From: Cellulophaga sp. HaHaR_3_176
GTDB lineage: Bacteria > Bacteroidota > Bacteroidia > Flavobacteriales > Flavobacteriaceae
NCBI RefSeq assembly: GCF_019021925.1
Contig: NZ_CP058990.1
Span: 3,436,001 to 3,500,000, forward strand
Reading direction: 5' to 3'
DNA: 64,000 nucleotides
Part shown: positions 1 to 8,636 of the stretch, piece after piece
Position numbering within the stretch: the stretch's first letter is position 1
Layout: every line of letters starts with the position of its first letter
Notes under the pieces: model-generated
The model's input: the letters and a program-made list of their open reading frames with translations, nothing else
Databases searched by the model: none
What the model was told of the DNA's origin: nothing
Translations under genes and position numbers: made by a program

Positions 1-1011
1 TACAGCAATTACAGTAGTTGCCATTTGGTTGTTAAATTCTTTTGTTGAAGCAACATCAGTGAAACCACTTAAAGCATCAAAAACCATTTTATCACCTGGA
101 GTCCAAGTTGCACAACCGTCAATTTTTTTATTGATTGTTTTACCAGTTAATTTACCATTTTTAACTTCTTTTAAAGGAACTGTCCATCCCGATTTTTGAG
201 ACTTAATTAACTCTTCAGCAGATTTGATGTAATCATCATCTTGAGAAGGGTAGAAGTTCACTGCATCAGGATCGTATGTGTTAGAATCTGGATTTACTTT
301 AAGTCCGTTTGCGAAAGCATAGTTAAGCGCAGTAACCCAATCTCCATCACCTAAAACAGTAGAAATTAAAGCACCTTTCATGCTCTTTGGATCAACTTTC
401 CAGCTTGGTGGGCCAATTAATTTATCTTCACCATAACTAATACCTACAGCACCAACTACTTGTACGTGGTATTTGTCTTTACCAAACTTGTCGTCTAAAG
501 CTTGTTGCATTGTACTAATGTAAAATGGAGCACCATCGCCCATCATTATAATAGCAAAAGCACTTTTGTCAGCATCTGGATATTCTTCACCACGGTCAAA
601 TTCTTCAACAAATTTCATTTGCATATTACGAAGCTCCGAAAGCCAATCTTGACGAATTATTTCAAGATTAACACCGTTTTGCTCCATTAAAGAGCCTTTA
701 GTTGTTTTAGGGCCTCCATTTGCAACAATTATTCCTGATTGCGCATTCCAAGCATAAGCAGCAATACGAACTAGTGGTTTATTATTAACCTCATTCGATG
801 TGCTAGTTGAAGGTAATGGTAACTTATCAGAAGTAATAACATTATTAACTTCGTTTTTATCAACATTTATACCATCTAGTACTTTTGCCTCACCAACTCT
901 TAGGCCAGGTGCAAAGTAATAAACAGCAGTAAGTATAGCACTTAATAAGACGACTACAATTAACAACTCTGATAAGGTGGTCAGCTTTTTTGTTCGTAAA
1001 ATTTTACCCAT
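1..1011 (-). CDS. Membrane-anchored substrate-binding-like protein (partial, C-terminus outside window)
   Basis: The frame is open from ATG at 1011 down to base 1, 337 codons without a stop, so the C-terminus lies outside the window. Residues about 14-33 form one hydrophobic segment not followed by a signal-peptidase-like site, so the protein is probably anchored with its main domain in the periplasm. The domain begins near residue 80 with PLVRIAAYAWNAQSG and resembles periplasmic solute-binding proteins of the nitrate/taurine/phosphate kind in general character (aromatic start strand, late WTPGDKMVFDALSGF stretch). It follows a coiled-coil membrane gene by 24 bases and appears to be in the same operon. 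No ABC permease or ATPase is next to it, so a sensory or structural role is as likely as transport. Fold assignment is inference. Confidence 0.6.
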   Translation of the reverse strand, partial: MGKILRTKKLTTLSELLIVVVLLSAILTAVYYFAPGLRVGEAKVLDGINVDKNEVNNVITSDKLPLPSTSTSNEVNNKPLVRIAAYAWNAQSGIIVANGGPKTTKGSLMEQNGVNLEIIRQDWLSELRNMQMKFVEEFDRGEEYPDADKSAFAIIMMGDGAPFYISTMQQALDDKFGKDKYHVQVVGAVGISYGEDKLIGPPSWKVDPKSMKGALISTVLGDGDWVTALNYAFANGLKVNPDSNTYDPDAVNFYPSQDDDYIKSAEELIKSQKSGWTVPLKEVKNGKLTGKTINKKIDGCATWTPGDKMVFDALSGFTDVASTKEFNNQMATTVIAV

Positions 1012-1035
1012 TTTTATTCTATTTATAGTTTATAA

Positions 1036-2157
1036 TTAGTCAAACATTTTTCCAAATCCACCACTCTCTTGCTTATCTTCATTTGTAAGCTTGTAGTTAG
1101 GGTTGTTGTATTTTCCTGAATCAGGAATAAAATCTTTACCAGTTTTAATTTTATCAGCTAGCGTATCTAATTGAGAATATAACTCATCACTATCAACATC
1201 ATATTTACTAGTTAACATATCTATATCAGATAAATTTTCTTGTGTTCTGGCAATGTCCATAGCAATAGTTTCGGTAATTACATCTAAAGCATATTCTAAC
1301 TCCCAATCTTTTGTAAAATGCATAGCAGATTTAGCTCCTTCCGTTGCTTCTCTGGCAGATTTTGCAAAAGCATATTCTTTTTCTAGCATTTGTATGGTAA
1401 CCTCAAAATCAGATATTTTAATATCGATAGCAGTACCTGCTAGAGTAAGTTTGCGATCTAATTTTCCCATAACATTAGCACGACTACCATATTTTTGAAT
1501 AAAGCTTTTGCTTTGTTCTAATTGGTGCGTTACACGCTGAGATTCAGATAATTTCTTAGCTAATTTACTATGGTTCTCAACATACTCATCGGTATCTCTT
1601 CCTGCAGAGCCTTTCTCTGCGACGATGCGCTCCATTTCTGATTTAATTTTTTGTGCTTGCTTTTGTAGCATTAACACACGTTCTTGATATTCTCCAGCTT
1701 CTTTTTCAGCTTTATAAGATTCAGATTCCATGTTGCTTTTTAAAGCTTTGATTTTTGCTTTTGAGCCCTTAAAAACATTTCTGTTTTTAATCATTTTTTC
1801 TTTTTGCTCCTGTAACTCTCCAAAAGGATCATGTTTGATTAGAGATTTATGTAAACTTCTAGTCAATCTTCTTAATCCTTTAAATATAACCGGAAGCATC
1901 ATAATTAAAAATATGATGAAAATGCCAACTCCTGCTAAAGCAATAACTTGCCCTAAGGCTGTAAAAAGTGGAGGTAAAATATAAACCCAAGCTCCATAAC
2001 CTACAGCAGCAAAAAGGGCTAATTTTATCACTGTATTTAAACCTTTTTCACCATTTCTCCAGTTGTTTGGGTTTAAAGATATCTCACCCTTTTCGTCGTC
2101 AAAATGTTTTAAAATAGGTAAATCTAGTACATGACTTTTAGATTCTTCAATATTCAT
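1036..2157 (-). CDS. Membrane protein with two TM segments and long coiled coil, unknown function
   Basis: A 373-residue protein I do not recognise. Two hydrophobic segments lie at about residues 43-66 and 69-93, separated by a very short turn, and are followed by a basic stretch (KGLRRLTRSLHK). From about residue 105 to 320 the sequence is rich in K, E, Q, A and L in heptad-like order, as in PspA-like or other cytoplasmic coiled-coil proteins. The C-terminal 50 residues are polar. With a short hairpin membrane anchor the coiled coil would face the cytoplasm. The start lies 15 bases after the stop of the upstream coiled-coil gene, so the two are probably co-translated and may form a joint assembly. 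Confidence 0.75.
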   Translation of the reverse strand: MNIEESKSHVLDLPILKHFDDEKGEISLNPNNWRNGEKGLNTVIKLALFAAVGYGAWVYILPPLFTALGQVIALAGVGIFIIFLIMMLPVIFKGLRRLTRSLHKSLIKHDPFGELQEQKEKMIKNRNVFKGSKAKIKALKSNMESESYKAEKEAGEYQERVLMLQKQAQKIKSEMERIVAEKGSAGRDTDEYVENHSKLAKKLSESQRVTHQLEQSKSFIQKYGSRANVMGKLDRKLTLAGTAIDIKISDFEVTIQMLEKEYAFAKSAREATEGAKSAMHFTKDWELEYALDVITETIAMDIARTQENLSDIDMLTSKYDVDSDELYSQLDTLADKIKTGKDFIPDSGKYNNPNYKLTNEDKQESGGFGKMFD

Positions 2158-2172
2158 TTGGATGGTTGTTTA

Positions 2173-2868
2173 TTATAGGTTTTGTTTAATACCGTCTACT
2201 ACGACAGTAATGGTCTCAAGAATTTTATTTTTAGCGATGTTATTAGCAACTATTTTTTGTTCTATATCTGCTGTTTCAGATAATAGACCACTATCAATAG
2301 AGTTTAGCTGATTCTTCTTCTCACTAATTTTAGTCTGTAAAGTTAAAATTTGTTTTTCTAACTCAGATATTTCAGATGATAATATCTTTTTTTGACTTAT
2401 TTGATTCGTCTGTATTTCTTCTCTTTTAGAGCTTCCTTTAGATTGGTACGACTCATGTACATTATTAATTTCTTTAATGTAAAATTCAGCACCATCTAAA
2501 AGTGATTTTTTCGAAACTTTAGAATCAACACTTTGAGCCATAGTTATGGCCATTTTATAAACACTAGCATCGTTTGAACCTACAGCTTTAATAGCTTTAA
2601 AGAATTCGTAAAAATCATATCCAGGTAAATTCAATGATTCAAAACCAGATTCATACATTTCTATAACATTGTTTAAAATGGAGTTATCTAAGCTAGAGGC
2701 TTCAACTTTAGTGTTTAGAGGTGGTGGAGTATCAGGAAATTTAGTGCTTGAACTTGTTACCTCTTTAGGGAAATCAGTTTTACTTGGGGCCGAAGTCTTT
2801 GTGTCTTCGGTTTGATTTACGTTATCATTTACAAATAGAGATTTCCAATTAAATTTTTCTTCTGCCAT
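2173..2868 (-). CDS. Coiled-coil protein of unknown function
   Basis: A 231-residue soluble protein without signal peptide. Residues 1-60 are polar and Pro/Ser/Thr-rich and look disordered; residues about 62-135 look helical and globular; residues about 145-200 form a coiled coil (ISELEKQILTLQTKISEKK). The C-terminal 25 residues are mostly helical. It precedes the two-TM coiled-coil gene by 15 bases. A 156-base AT-rich gap separates it from the upstream 166-residue membrane gene, so it may have its own promoter. No family was recognised; a scaffold or adaptor role is only a guess from its shape. Confidence 0.7.
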   Translation of the reverse strand: MAEEKFNWKSLFVNDNVNQTEDTKTSAPSKTDFPKEVTSSSTKFPDTPPPLNTKVEASSLDNSILNNVIEMYESGFESLNLPGYDFYEFFKAIKAVGSNDASVYKMAITMAQSVDSKVSKKSLLDGAEFYIKEINNVHESYQSKGSSKREEIQTNQISQKKILSSEISELEKQILTLQTKISEKKNQLNSIDSGLLSETADIEQKIVANNIAKNKILETITVVVDGIKQNL

Positions 2869-3024
2869 TTCAAGCTTTTTTTGATTTGTATCTTTTATTC
2901 AGAATAAAAGACTATAAATTTAGTTAATTTTAACGATTATATCCTGTATGTTTTCTTTTTATCGATATGTAACATACTTAATTATATGTATATAATATTC
3001 AGTATTTGTTACAATGACTGTTTT

Positions 3025-3525
3025 TTATTTTACAAATTTTGCCCATGCTACTCTAAGTATAACCAGAATTACACCAAAAACTAATAGTAATTGAGTAAAG
3101 CCTCCTAAGATTAATACACCAAAATGAGACCTTTGTAAAATAAATAGAATAAAAAAAGCAATGCTTATCATTACCATTAAGCTAGACAGTTTTGTAAAGC
3201 CGGGCAATCTAGACATTTTCACTTTTTTATTTAAAATGATTATTACAGAAACCATTGCTATTATTGGCAAAAAGTAAGTTACAAGACTTAACTCTAGTAT
3301 GTTTTGTCTTAAAAAAAGTATGTTGTAAAGCAATAAAAAGAACGCTAATAAACCAGGTATACAAACCCCATATACTATAGCAGACATAATATATTTTATA
3401 GAATTTACATTTTTAGGTTTAAGTATTAAGTTGCAAATTACAGCTAAAATTAAAGCTATAGCAAAGTAATAGAGCACATAAGTGCGGTTTGTGTTAAACC
3501 AAAGTATTAAATCTTGGATACTCAT
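3025..3525 (-). CDS. Small integral membrane protein, unknown function
   Basis: A 166-residue protein made almost wholly of hydrophobic segments: about five, near residues 13-34, 43-66, 80-98, 110-130 and 137-160. Short basic loops (NKKVKMSRLPG) sit between segments 3 and 4. No family motif was recognised. The start is 6 bases after the stop of the AAA+ ATPase gene, which indicates co-transcription and perhaps coupled translation. The likely role is a membrane partner for the ATPase, but nothing in the sequence proves this. Confidence 0.7.
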   Translation of the reverse strand: MSIQDLILWFNTNRTYVLYYFAIALILAVICNLILKPKNVNSIKYIMSAIVYGVCIPGLLAFFLLLYNILFLRQNILELSLVTYFLPIIAMVSVIIILNKKVKMSRLPGFTKLSSLMVMISIAFFILFILQRSHFGVLILGGFTQLLLVFGVILVILRVAWAKFVK

Positions 3526-3531
3526 AAATTT

Positions 3532-5025
3532 TTAATTTTCTTGGTCTTCAAAAACGCAAATTTCTTTTACTGTTTTTAATATTTCAGGAATATCTTCTTC
3601 GGTAATCGTAATTAAAATTTCTTCAGTAATGTTTGTAATAGAAACAACTCTATTGGCTTGTCTTTCAATTATTTTCTCAAAAAGGTTTCGCATTGTTCTT
3701 GCATTACCAAAACCTTTATGGCGTTTATCATAAACTCTAGTTATAATTTCAAAAAGCTTTTCTTGTGCATCATCTGTTAAGGTAAAATCTGATTTTTCAG
3801 AAATTAATTTAAAGATGTCTAATAAAGCTTCTGGTTTATAGTGATTGAAATTAAGATATCTATTAAACCTAGATTGTAAACCAGGGTTCGATTCTATAAA
3901 AATCTCCATCTCATCAGGATATCCCGCAACTACCACCACTAGCTTTTCTCTTAAATCTTCCATCCTTTTTAAGATGATTTCAATGGCTTCAGACCCAAAA
4001 TCATTTAATCCGCCAGAAGAAAGCGAATATGCTTCATCAATAAATAAAACACCATCAGTAGCGGCAGTTATAATTTCGTCTGCCTTAATAGCTGTTTGGC
4101 CTACATAACCTGCAACCATACCAGATCTATCAGTTTCTACCAAATGTCCTCTTTTTAAATAGCCTAAGTGTTTAAATATTCGACCGAGCATTCGAGCAAC
4201 TGTAGTTTTTCCTGTCCCCGGAGGACCCATGAAAACAAAATGAAGCGAGGTCTGGTTTGTTTTTAAACCTTTTTCTTCTCTTAATTTTTGAACCTTTAAA
4301 AAATTGATAAGATCGTTTACATTGCTTTTTATATCTTCTAAACCAATCAATTCGTTTAATTCCTGTAAAACTTTTTCTAGAGTATCATTTTGTGGAACTT
4401 CATTGTAAATGGAGTTCTCAATACTAATTTTAGGATTGTTTATTTTTTCTGAAATAGATTTAAGTGTTTCTTCTTCATTTAATGCAACAACGCCATCAGC
4501 TTGAGCCATTAAAAGAGCAATTCTATTTAAAAAAGATGCAATTGCCTCAAATTCATTACTATTTATTTTTGATAAGATTAATGTTGAAAGATATTCTGGT
4601 TTAAGCTCGTTTTTAGGTTGAAAAAAAGAAAGCTCTTGAATTAAGTCAACGTTTTTATCAAACTGATTTGATAAAGGTATTTTAGTTAGTTTTTCTATAT
4701 CAAAAGTTTTAGAAAGGTCTTTGCCTTGCAATTTTTCATATAAATAGATAAGGATAAACTTTACCTTGGCTGGTATTCTTGATTTAGAATTGTGCAGTAA
4801 AGCAAAGGTGTTGTAAACCTTAACAAGGTCTTTCAGTAATAAATGTTCAAACTTATACCGTGTTGTTTTATATTCAGAATCGGTAATTGTTTTTATAGCA
4901 GACTTAAACTTGTCATCATTATTTAATGATAAACAAATGCTCAAAGCTTTGTTGCCCTCTTTTCTTAATAAGTCAATAAAGGCAGAGGTTATTTTTTGGT
5001 CGTTATGGTTGTTGTTTATACTCAT
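3532..5025 (-). CDS. AAA+ ATPase of the CbbX/SpoVK type with TerB-like N-terminal segment
   Basis: A 497-residue protein. The C-terminal half is a typical CbbX/SpoVK AAA+ module: Walker A GPPGTGKT at 267-274, the family signature VETDRSGMVAGYVGQTA near 296-312, Walker B VLFIDEAYSL at 326-335, sensor-1 region VVVVAGYPDE near 362-371, and an arginine-finger stretch GLQSRFNRY. These ATPases remodel partner proteins (CbbX acts on Rubisco). The N-terminal half is helical and includes LLMAQADGVVALNEEETL at 171-188, which resembles the acidic loop of TerB-like domains. No Rubisco or sporulation gene is near. It lies 33 bases after the TraB/GumN gene and directly before a membrane gene, so the substrate may be one of the coiled-coil or membrane proteins of this operon. 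Confidence 0.9.
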   Translation of the reverse strand: MSINNNHNDQKITSAFIDLLRKEGNKALSICLSLNNDDKFKSAIKTITDSEYKTTRYKFEHLLLKDLVKVYNTFALLHNSKSRIPAKVKFILIYLYEKLQGKDLSKTFDIEKLTKIPLSNQFDKNVDLIQELSFFQPKNELKPEYLSTLILSKINSNEFEAIASFLNRIALLMAQADGVVALNEEETLKSISEKINNPKISIENSIYNEVPQNDTLEKVLQELNELIGLEDIKSNVNDLINFLKVQKLREEKGLKTNQTSLHFVFMGPPGTGKTTVARMLGRIFKHLGYLKRGHLVETDRSGMVAGYVGQTAIKADEIITAATDGVLFIDEAYSLSSGGLNDFGSEAIEIILKRMEDLREKLVVVVAGYPDEMEIFIESNPGLQSRFNRYLNFNHYKPEALLDIFKLISEKSDFTLTDDAQEKLFEIITRVYDKRHKGFGNARTMRNLFEKIIERQANRVVSITNITEEILITITEEDIPEILKTVKEICVFEDQEN

Positions 5026-5058
5026 GTATAATTTTCTGATGTGAGTTATAAATATAGT

Positions 5059-8000
5059 TTAATAGTCATAATAATTATAAAAATCGACTTGGTTTGGTCT
5101 GTAAATTTCAGCACGGGGTCTATCTTTTAAAATAAACTCTTCTATAACTAAATTTAAAGCTTCTTCATCTGTTTCAGTATCTTCTATTCTAATACCTGAA
5201 TTTTGATATAAAGGTTTGTCTTTTAAACCACCTTCAGACAGGTAAACAGCAAGATACATTGAAAAATTTTTATCATAATCATCATTTTTCCTGTATTTGA
5301 AAGCATAAGCTGTATAGTCTTTGTTTTCAAATTTGATATTTCTTTCAGTTATAAAAAGAATAGAATCAATATTTTTTTTATAATTTTTATTGCTAAAAAG
5401 TTGTGCTTCGGCAAGTAATTTTTGCGTCTTATATTCAGGCGGAAAAAAATTGAGCTTATCTACTTTTTTAAGCTTTGTAAAAAGTAAATTTCTACTATTT
5501 ATATTTTTTGCTAAACTCGTTATCTCTTTAGTTTTCGGTTTACTAGTGGTACCGGCTAGTAAAGCTATTTTTGTAGTTTGTAAATCTGCATTTTTTATTA
5601 AATCTAACCTGTCAAAAAATAATTGTACTTCTTTTTCTTTTATAAATGGGTGTAATAATTGAATGTAATCTTCTAATACAGATGTTTGTTTAAAGGGGAT
5701 AAAGTCGTTATAATATGAGTTTTCTTCATAGTAATTAGTTGTTTTGCCAAGTTCTCTTTTTAATTGAATTTTGGCATCGTTCAACATCTGTTTTCTATAT
5801 TTTTTATAAGTCTTAGCCTTAATGTAGTCTTTAGATTTGAGTTTGGCTAAAAGAGAGAATATGGGAGATTTATACTCTTCAATAGTACTAAAGTCTAATA
5901 TTTCAGGATATAGTTTTTTTGCAAGAGGAAGACTGTCAACATAGGGTTTGAAAATTTTATAAATCTCATAATTGCTAGAAACCAAAGGCAAATCTTTAGA
6001 CATAAGGTTTAGTAACTCGACAACAGACTCTTGAGTTTTTTTGTTAGAAACTGCTTGTAGAATTTTAGTTTGTGATGACGAGTTGTTATATGATTCTTGA
6101 TAAAAATCAGAATAGAAATTAGTAGTTTTAGAATCATCAATCATTGCTAAACGTTGAATCAAGTATGATTGTATGTTTTTTTGATTCTCTTTAAACTGAA
6201 ATTCAGAAACATAGAACTTTAAAGAATCAATGTCTTTTTTCTTAAAATTGATGAGTTGATATCCATTTAATATAATTGAATCATTATTTCGTAGTGCTTT
6301 AAAAAAAATTGAGGTCTTATCTTTTAATATGTTTTTCCCGATAATTGTATCAGTGGGTTTAAAATTATCAAAAAATTCAGAAACAAATTTACTTGGCTTT
6401 TTAATGGTATCTATAACAGCTTTAATTTCGTAAAGTAAACCGCCTTTCGATATATTTTTAATTAAAATTCCTCGTGTACTTGCTGTATCAGTTAGAGTTA
6501 GTACTAACTCATTATTTCCATCATTAGAAACTTGTTTTGTTTCATTGCTGATGATATATTTTTTATTTACATAAAGCATTTTTCTCAAGGTCCATACAGA
6601 GTCTATATCTGTGAACATTAAAAGATCATGCGATTTGTTTACTTGTACGGCAATAGCTTCATTATTTTTATTCTGATAGATAGTTTTTTTGCTAAAAGCA
6701 TTATAATCTTTTATCTCCTTTTTATTATAGCCATTACTGTTTACAACAAATTTTGGAGGTTTAACAGGTGATACTGTAGTAAAAAACAAAGCGGTATCTT
6801 TTACCTTTTTAAACTCTTCGGTATAAATAGGTTTTTTTACTTTAAAAGAATCGAAATAACGTTTAGAATCTTCTGTGTTACTAGTCACTATTCCTAGTAA
6901 ATAATAATTTTCGCCATCAATTTCAGTAAATAAATGTAATTTTTTATTAGTTAAACTATCTATTGTAGCTGAAGATGATAAGCTATTTGTTTTAAACGAA
7001 TTATATTTTTCTTTAAGTTTTAAATCTTGATAAAATCTTTTTTGTATTTGCTTTAATTCGAATGTGTCTTTTTCTATAAAATCATAATCATGTAGAGTAA
7101 TTTTCTTTAAAAACCGATAAGTATTATTTATAGAATCAAAGCCTTGGATTAATCTTGTTCCGTTCCTGTTTGTGTTTGTAAATGTGTAGTTTGAAGGCAT
7201 TTCTACCGAAAAATCCTTGTAGACAGAAGAAACAATTTTAGGCTTATTTTCTAATTTTTTAAAACGTATACTATTAAAAACAGTATCAGAAAATTGTTTT
7301 ACATATGTGCCATTACCACCCATTTTAAAAATTATAATTTCTAACGGAGTGATGAATATTTGATAACGTTGGGACTCACCATTTTTCAAAATATTCTTAA
7401 TATCTAAACCCTTATATCCATTTCTTTCAATTTTATTTTTTTCTACTATTTTACCAGGTATGTTTTCAAATAACAAGTTGTCTATATCATCAATCGTATA
7501 TGGCTGCCCTTTTCTTAAATATGAAAATGTAGGTATTCTATTAGCTGTAAAAAAGCTACCATTAGCCAAGTCTGGCGATATGTAAAATGTATTAGAAAAC
7601 TCGGCAACTGGGTATAATTTATTTGGTAATAGTAGTGAAAAAGTATTATCATCTACGGATTGTATTTGATAGCTATTATCTTTAATTTTTTCTTCAAATT
7701 GTTCTTTAAGTTTAATCCCTTTTTTAGAGGCTTTAGACTGTAAAGCTTTAACGGTGTATCCTTTTTGTCTTAATAAAGATATTACACCTTTTTTGCCAGG
7801 CAAGTGTGCTGCTCCGATACCTGTAAAAACTTTAGATTTTTGAATTATAGAATCTAACATGGTAACCATGTTTTTGTTACGTACATATAGCATATTTTTT
7901 AAATAATGCTCTGTATACATACCTTGATCGATAGAATCTAACAGGTTTATATTTCGTTCTCTGTATGCGTCTTGTAAAAGTTGAAGAGCACCTTGTTGTT

Positions 8001-8577
8001 GCATTTTTTTCTGCAACCATTCAGCAGGCTTTTCTTTTGTGCTATTAAAACTAGCTCTACCTACAAGCGTTGTAGATTCTTCTAAGTCTTCTAAAGCAAC
8101 TATGGGTTTTAGATATTTAGAACCCGCTTGATAAATAAACATATCTAAATAGGTGTCTTCTTCAAAATTTTGAGAATATTCATCTGTACGGTACAGAATA
8201 TTATTAATCATCTGATCTTCTAAACCTAAATACGCTGCAATTTCCTCTTTTTTAGGGTTAGACATGGTAAAAGGCCGTGTGTAAAAGCCTGTTGTTATAA
8301 AGCTTTCGCCATAACCAAAACCCATATTATCTTCATTATCTAGCCATGTATTAGGATCTGATTCTAGTGCGACAACCTCGCTTTTGTTTAAAGCTTCATA
8401 AAAAACATCATCTAACCGAAAAGCTATTTTTTTACTAACATGCATTGTCCCGTATAAATACGAGGTTTTAGAAAGCCCATTGCCTGATATTTCCCAAAGC
8501 AAACTATTCTGTTCTTGAGCGTTTATTTGTCCAAAAAACAATAAAAAAATAAATGTGATTAATAATCGAATTGGCAT
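5059..8577 (-). CDS. TraB/GumN family protein with very long C-terminal region, exported
   Basis: A 1172-residue protein with a signal peptide (MPIRLLITFIFLLFFGQINA, cut near residue 20). Residues about 27-300 form a TraB/PrgY/GumN domain: the start LLWEISG...YLYGTMHV, an acidic segment VVALESDP, and the late motif FTGIGAAHLPGKKG near 250. Members of this family usually have about 300 residues and are thought to be metal-dependent hydrolases or inhibitors. The remaining 870 residues, including repeated short beta-type stretches and a helical segment from about 780, have no family that I recognise. It is first in the operon with the AAA+ ATPase. The large tail may be a separate secreted domain. 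Confidence 0.85.
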   Translation of the reverse strand: MPIRLLITFIFLLFFGQINAQEQNSLLWEISGNGLSKTSYLYGTMHVSKKIAFRLDDVFYEALNKSEVVALESDPNTWLDNEDNMGFGYGESFITTGFYTRPFTMSNPKKEEIAAYLGLEDQMINNILYRTDEYSQNFEEDTYLDMFIYQAGSKYLKPIVALEDLEESTTLVGRASFNSTKEKPAEWLQKKMQQQGALQLLQDAYRERNINLLDSIDQGMYTEHYLKNMLYVRNKNMVTMLDSIIQKSKVFTGIGAAHLPGKKGVISLLRQKGYTVKALQSKASKKGIKLKEQFEEKIKDNSYQIQSVDDNTFSLLLPNKLYPVAEFSNTFYISPDLANGSFFTANRIPTFSYLRKGQPYTIDDIDNLLFENIPGKIVEKNKIERNGYKGLDIKNILKNGESQRYQIFITPLEIIIFKMGGNGTYVKQFSDTVFNSIRFKKLENKPKIVSSVYKDFSVEMPSNYTFTNTNRNGTRLIQGFDSINNTYRFLKKITLHDYDFIEKDTFELKQIQKRFYQDLKLKEKYNSFKTNSLSSSATIDSLTNKKLHLFTEIDGENYYLLGIVTSNTEDSKRYFDSFKVKKPIYTEEFKKVKDTALFFTTVSPVKPPKFVVNSNGYNKKEIKDYNAFSKKTIYQNKNNEAIAVQVNKSHDLLMFTDIDSVWTLRKMLYVNKKYIISNETKQVSNDGNNELVLTLTDTASTRGILIKNISKGGLLYEIKAVIDTIKKPSKFVSEFFDNFKPTDTIIGKNILKDKTSIFFKALRNNDSIILNGYQLINFKKKDIDSLKFYVSEFQFKENQKNIQSYLIQRLAMIDDSKTTNFYSDFYQESYNNSSSQTKILQAVSNKKTQESVVELLNLMSKDLPLVSSNYEIYKIFKPYVDSLPLAKKLYPEILDFSTIEEYKSPIFSLLAKLKSKDYIKAKTYKKYRKQMLNDAKIQLKRELGKTTNYYEENSYYNDFIPFKQTSVLEDYIQLLHPFIKEKEVQLFFDRLDLIKNADLQTTKIALLAGTTSKPKTKEITSLAKNINSRNLLFTKLKKVDKLNFFPPEYKTQKLLAEAQLFSNKNYKKNIDSILFITERNIKFENKDYTAYAFKYRKNDDYDKNFSMYLAVYLSEGGLKDKPLYQNSGIRIEDTETDEEALNLVIEEFILKDRPRAEIYRPNQVDFYNYYDY

Positions 8578-8607
8578 ATTTTGGTCAAATAGTATTTTTT
8601 ATGCATA

Positions 8608-8636
8608 AATAACTAATAATACTAACGTTAGTTATT
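8608..8636 (-). terminator. Weak inverted repeat overlapping the mscS stop codon
   Basis: AATAACTAA at 8608-8616 and TTAGTTATT at 8628-8636 are exact inverted copies; the right arm overlaps the stop codon of the MscS gene. The stem is all A/T except two pairs and is followed on the minus strand only by a loose T-rich stretch, so termination before the TraB/GumN gene is uncertain. Confidence 0.25.

Noticed and set aside
8621..8632. Palindrome ACTAACGTTAGT near the end of the mscS gene as operator
   Set aside because: It is part of a weak A/T-rich hairpin between two minus-strand genes, without promoter elements; no support as a regulatory site.
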